Assembly: GCA_031279875.1 (NCBI GenBank)
Contig: JAITHS010000409.1
Span: forward strand, 1-16,387
Origin: Tannerella sp.
GTDB taxonomy: Bacteria > Bacteroidota > Bacteroidia > Bacteroidales > Tannerellaceae
Direction: 5' to 3'
Length of the DNA: 16,387 nucleotides
Shown one piece after another: positions 14,671-16,387 of this stretch (within the stretch, counting starts at the first letter, position 1; each line of letters begins with the position of its first letter). The notes beneath the pieces were generated by a model. That model worked only from the letters and a program-made list of their open reading frames with translations. It was not told the DNA's origin and did no database searches. Both the position numbers and the translations under genes were made by a program.

Positions 14671-16050
14671 ATGGTTAAGACAAAATCCGTTTACGTTTGC
14701 TCCGATTGCGGAGCTGAGTCGTCCAAATGGCAAGGCAAATGTCCTTCCTGCGGGGCGTGGAATACATTCATTGAGGAGGTTATCAAGACTTCGCCCGTTG
14801 CCTCTCGTGGCGTTGCCGTAAGCGGTATAGAACGCAAGGGCGTCAAACCGATATTGTTGCGCGACGTTACTTCCGAACAGGAAGAACGGCTTGATTTGTT
14901 GGACGACGAATTTAACCGCACGCTCGGTGGCGGATTGGTACGTGGTTCGCTTGTGCTGATAGGCGGCGATCCGGGTATCGGCAAGTCAACACTTGTGTTA
15001 CAAACAGTACTGAAATTGAAGTCTTTACGCACGATGTACGTTTCAGGCGAAGAAAGCGCCCGACAGTTGAAACTTCGCGCCGAACGCCTGACCGGTGGCG
15101 ACGTATCGCAGCACGATAATCTGTTTTTGCTTTGCGAAACTAATATTGAACAAATATTCGTTCATGCACAAAATCTTCGTCCCGACCTTGTTATCATTGA
15201 TTCTATCCAGACTGTTTTTACGGAAATGGCGGAATCGTTGCCCGGCAGCATAACGCAAGTACGGGATTGCAGCGCTGCTATCCTCAAATTTGCCAAAGAA
15301 ACAGGTACTCCCACTATCCTTATCGGACATATCAACAAAGACGGAAACATCGCCGGCCCGAAAGTTCTGGAACATATTGTTGATACGGTGTTGCAGTTTG
15401 AAGGCGACCAGCATTATATGTACCGTATCTTGCGCAGCATCAAAAATCGCTTCGGAAGTACGTCGGAATTAGGCATATACGAGATGCGACAGTCCGGCTT
15501 GCGCGAAGTAAGCAATCCGTCGGAACTGCTGCTGACCGAAAATCACGACGGCTTGAGCGGCGTTGCTATCGCGGCGGCTATTGAGGGTGTGCGTCCGTTT
15601 TTGATTGAAACACAGTCGCTTGTCAGTTCCGCCGTCTATGGCACTCCGCAACGTAGTTCTACCGGCTTCGACACACGACGTATGAACATGCTGCTTGCCG
15701 TTTTGGAAAAACGCGCCGGCTTCAAACTTGTCCAGAAAGATGTTTTCTTAAATATCGCCGGCGGTTTGCGCGTCAATGACCCTGCTATCGACCTGTCGGT
15801 TATCAGCGCCGTGCTGTCGTCGAGCCTCGACATCGCCATAGACCGCCGCGTTTGTTTAGCGGGAGAAGTCGGTTTGTCGGGCGAGATACGTCCCGTCAAC
15901 CGCATCGAGCAACGCATTCAGGAAGCCACCAAGCTCGGCTTTACCCGCATTATAGTACCTCAAATGAAAGGCTTGGACACACTGCAAGCGGGCATCAAAA
16001 TCGTCAAAGTCCGCAAAGTCGAAGAAGCGTTTAAGGAGTTGTTCGGATAA
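14671..16050 (+). CDS. radA: DNA repair protein RadA
   Basis: RadA is a RecA-related hexameric helicase that drives branch migration in recombination and helps restart stalled forks. The 459 residues show, in order, a zinc finger (C10, C13, C24, C27), Walker A GGDPGIGKST (98-107), Walker B LVIID (173-177), the RadA-specific KNRFG motif (258-262), and a C-terminal Lon-protease-like domain (about 300-459) without catalytic residues. All motifs are intact and the length is normal. The start ATG at 14671 is 16 bases after a strong -7 element. The gene stands alone on the plus strand, divergent from nrnA, and ends just before the right-hand repeat cluster, which may help terminate it. Confidence 0.97.
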   Translation: MVKTKSVYVCSDCGAESSKWQGKCPSCGAWNTFIEEVIKTSPVASRGVAVSGIERKGVKPILLRDVTSEQEERLDLLDDEFNRTLGGGLVRGSLVLIGGDPGIGKSTLVLQTVLKLKSLRTMYVSGEESARQLKLRAERLTGGDVSQHDNLFLLCETNIEQIFVHAQNLRPDLVIIDSIQTVFTEMAESLPGSITQVRDCSAAILKFAKETGTPTILIGHINKDGNIAGPKVLEHIVDTVLQFEGDQHYMYRILRSIKNRFGSTSELGIYEMRQSGLREVSNPSELLLTENHDGLSGVAIAAAIEGVRPFLIETQSLVSSAVYGTPQRSSTGFDTRRMNMLLAVLEKRAGFKLVQKDVFLNIAGGLRVNDPAIDLSVISAVLSSSLDIAIDRRVCLAGEVGLSGEIRPVNRIEQRIQEATKLGFTRIIVPQMKGLDTLQAGIKIVKVRKVEEAFKELFG

Positions 16051-16061
16051 AAATTAGTTGT

Positions 16062-16084
16062 GGTTAGTGGTTAGTGGTTAGTGG
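16062..16084. repeat. Short tandem repeat GGTTAGT x3
   Basis: Three heptamers GGTTAGT (starting 16062, 16069, 16076) run into the 10-bp palindrome GTGGTACCAC (16081-16090). They lie 11 bases after the radA stop. Such short arrays often border insertion elements or decayed repeats. Confidence 0.8.
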
Positions 16085-16090
16085 TACCAC

Positions 16091-16157
16091 GTCATTGCGA
16101 GAAACGAAGCAATCCGGCGTGCCATTCCTTCCGGATTGCTTCGTTCCTACCAATGAC
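16091..16157. repeat. Long inverted repeat of the GTCATTGCGAG family
   Basis: The left arm (16091-16117, GTCATTGCGAGAAACGAAGC...) and the right arm (16131-16157) are inverted copies matching at 24 of 27 positions, with a 13-base loop. The two ends read GTCATTG and CAATGAC. The DNA or RNA would form a strong hairpin between the convergent radA and the last partial gene, and could act as a terminator or RNA-stability element even without a clear U-tract. Related half copies are at 251-320. Confidence 0.9.
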
Positions 16158-16180
16158 ATATACCGACAAAATTGTTTTTT

Positions 16181-16208
16181 GTAGAGACGTTGCATGCAAC
16201 GTCTCTAC
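16181..16208. repeat. 28-bp perfect palindrome GTAGAGACGTTGCA / TGCAACGTCTCTAC
   Basis: Bases 16181-16208 are a perfect 14+14 palindrome with no loop. From memory, GTAGAGAC...GTCTCTAC palindromes are scattered in many Bacteroidota genomes. The last bases of this copy supply the TAG stop codon (16205-16207 on the minus strand) of the partial gene to the right. Confidence 0.92.
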
Positions 16209-16387
16209 GGGGTTAAGCGGCAAAGATAATCATCCAAGTTACGAATGTGCAGCGTGCCGTGTGAGTACCATACTTGCGGGGCGGCGTTGATGTTGTCGTT
16301 GCCGGTCGGGGTGCTGAAAGCGGCTATCTCGGTATGGATTACTTCGGCTTTGCCGGACGTTTCGCGAACCGTCTCTATTTCAATCAC
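16205..16387 (-). CDS. C-terminal end of an unidentified protein (start outside window)
   Basis: The minus strand is open for 60 codons to the window edge and ends at TAG 16205-16207. The first in-window codon, GTG, is an artefact of the edge and not a start. The sequence ends PQVWYSHGTLHIRNLDDYLCRLTP. The segment with an aromatic residue, then HGTLHIRNL, resembles the start of a C-terminal secretion (Por/T9SS-type) sorting domain, which normally runs about 20-40 residues further with a GR/GQ turn. If that reading is right, this copy is cut short by the 28-bp palindrome that provides its stop. No catalytic domain is visible. The coding call is moderate and the sorting-domain idea is weak. Confidence 0.5.
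   Translation of the reverse strand: MIEIETVRETSGKAEVIHTEIAAFSTPTGNDNINAAPQVWYSHGTLHIRNLDDYLCRLTP

Noticed and set aside
14581..14733. N-terminal extension of nrnA to 14733
   Set aside because: It would run through both promoters and into the radA coding region, and the DHH family similarity only begins after the ATG at 14580.
15980..15992. Possible fourth palindromic element in radA (ACTGCAAGCG)
   Set aside because: Only one half-arm matches and it encodes conserved RadA sequence (LQAGIKI). There is no second arm or loop.

Overview
The window reads as a chromosome segment of a Bacteroidota bacterium, most likely of the order Bacteroidales. The evidence is the TAnnTTTG type of -7 promoter element before several genes, weak or absent Shine-Dalgarno sequences, a tRNA-guanine transglycosylase that lacks the zinc cysteines in the way I recall for Bacteroidota, a DUF4827-like lipoprotein between glmM and nrnA, and a PheS with an internal CxxC-x4-CxxC knuckle. 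No species can be named from the sequence alone.

Layout. (1) 1-219 is the 3' end of dtd. (2) 220-614 is a repeat-rich gap holding fragments of a GTCATTGCGAG repeat, one copy of a 37-38 bp palindromic element, and four 11-bp direct repeats spaced 21-22 bp with inverted copies at both sides. (3) 615-2422 is an AT-rich restriction-modification remnant: a HEAT-repeat/DNA methyltransferase fusion overlapping by 4 bp a short ORF that looks like a truncated CfrBI-type endonuclease. (4) 2554-5337 on the plus strand is a tight pheS-nth-ald cluster. (5) 5334-14580 on the minus strand is one long run of nine tightly packed genes, transcribed in the order nrnA, DUF4827 lipoprotein, glmM, trmH-family methyltransferase, E2 acyltransferase, dgkA-like kinase, tgt, lptG-like permease, GT39-like membrane glycosyltransferase. 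Four of the junctions are 4-bp or near-abutting overlaps, and the only promoter-like site I see lies before nrnA. (6) radA (14671-16050) is transcribed away from nrnA out of a shared 90-bp promoter region. (7) 16051-16208 is a second repeat cluster, and the window ends in the 3' end of an unidentified minus-strand gene.

Functionally this is mostly housekeeping: translation quality control and charging (dtd, pheS), RNA modification (tgt, trmH-like), DNA repair (nth, radA), nanoRNA/pAp turnover (nrnA), and a notable envelope theme in the long operon (glmM for UDP-GlcNAc, a lipid kinase, an LPS-export permease, a lipid-linked-sugar glycosyltransferase, a lipoprotein). Accessory content is limited to the restriction-modification remnant and the repeats.

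The most striking observation is that a palindromic element found between genes at 351-387 also sits twice, as part of a 66-bp tandem duplication, inside the E2 acyltransferase gene. There it is read in frame as extra linker peptide. The other items worth a second look are the phased 11-bp array before the methyltransferase promoter, the HEAT-methyltransferase fusion with a decayed partner nuclease, and a 28-bp perfect palindrome that supplies the stop codon of the last partial gene.
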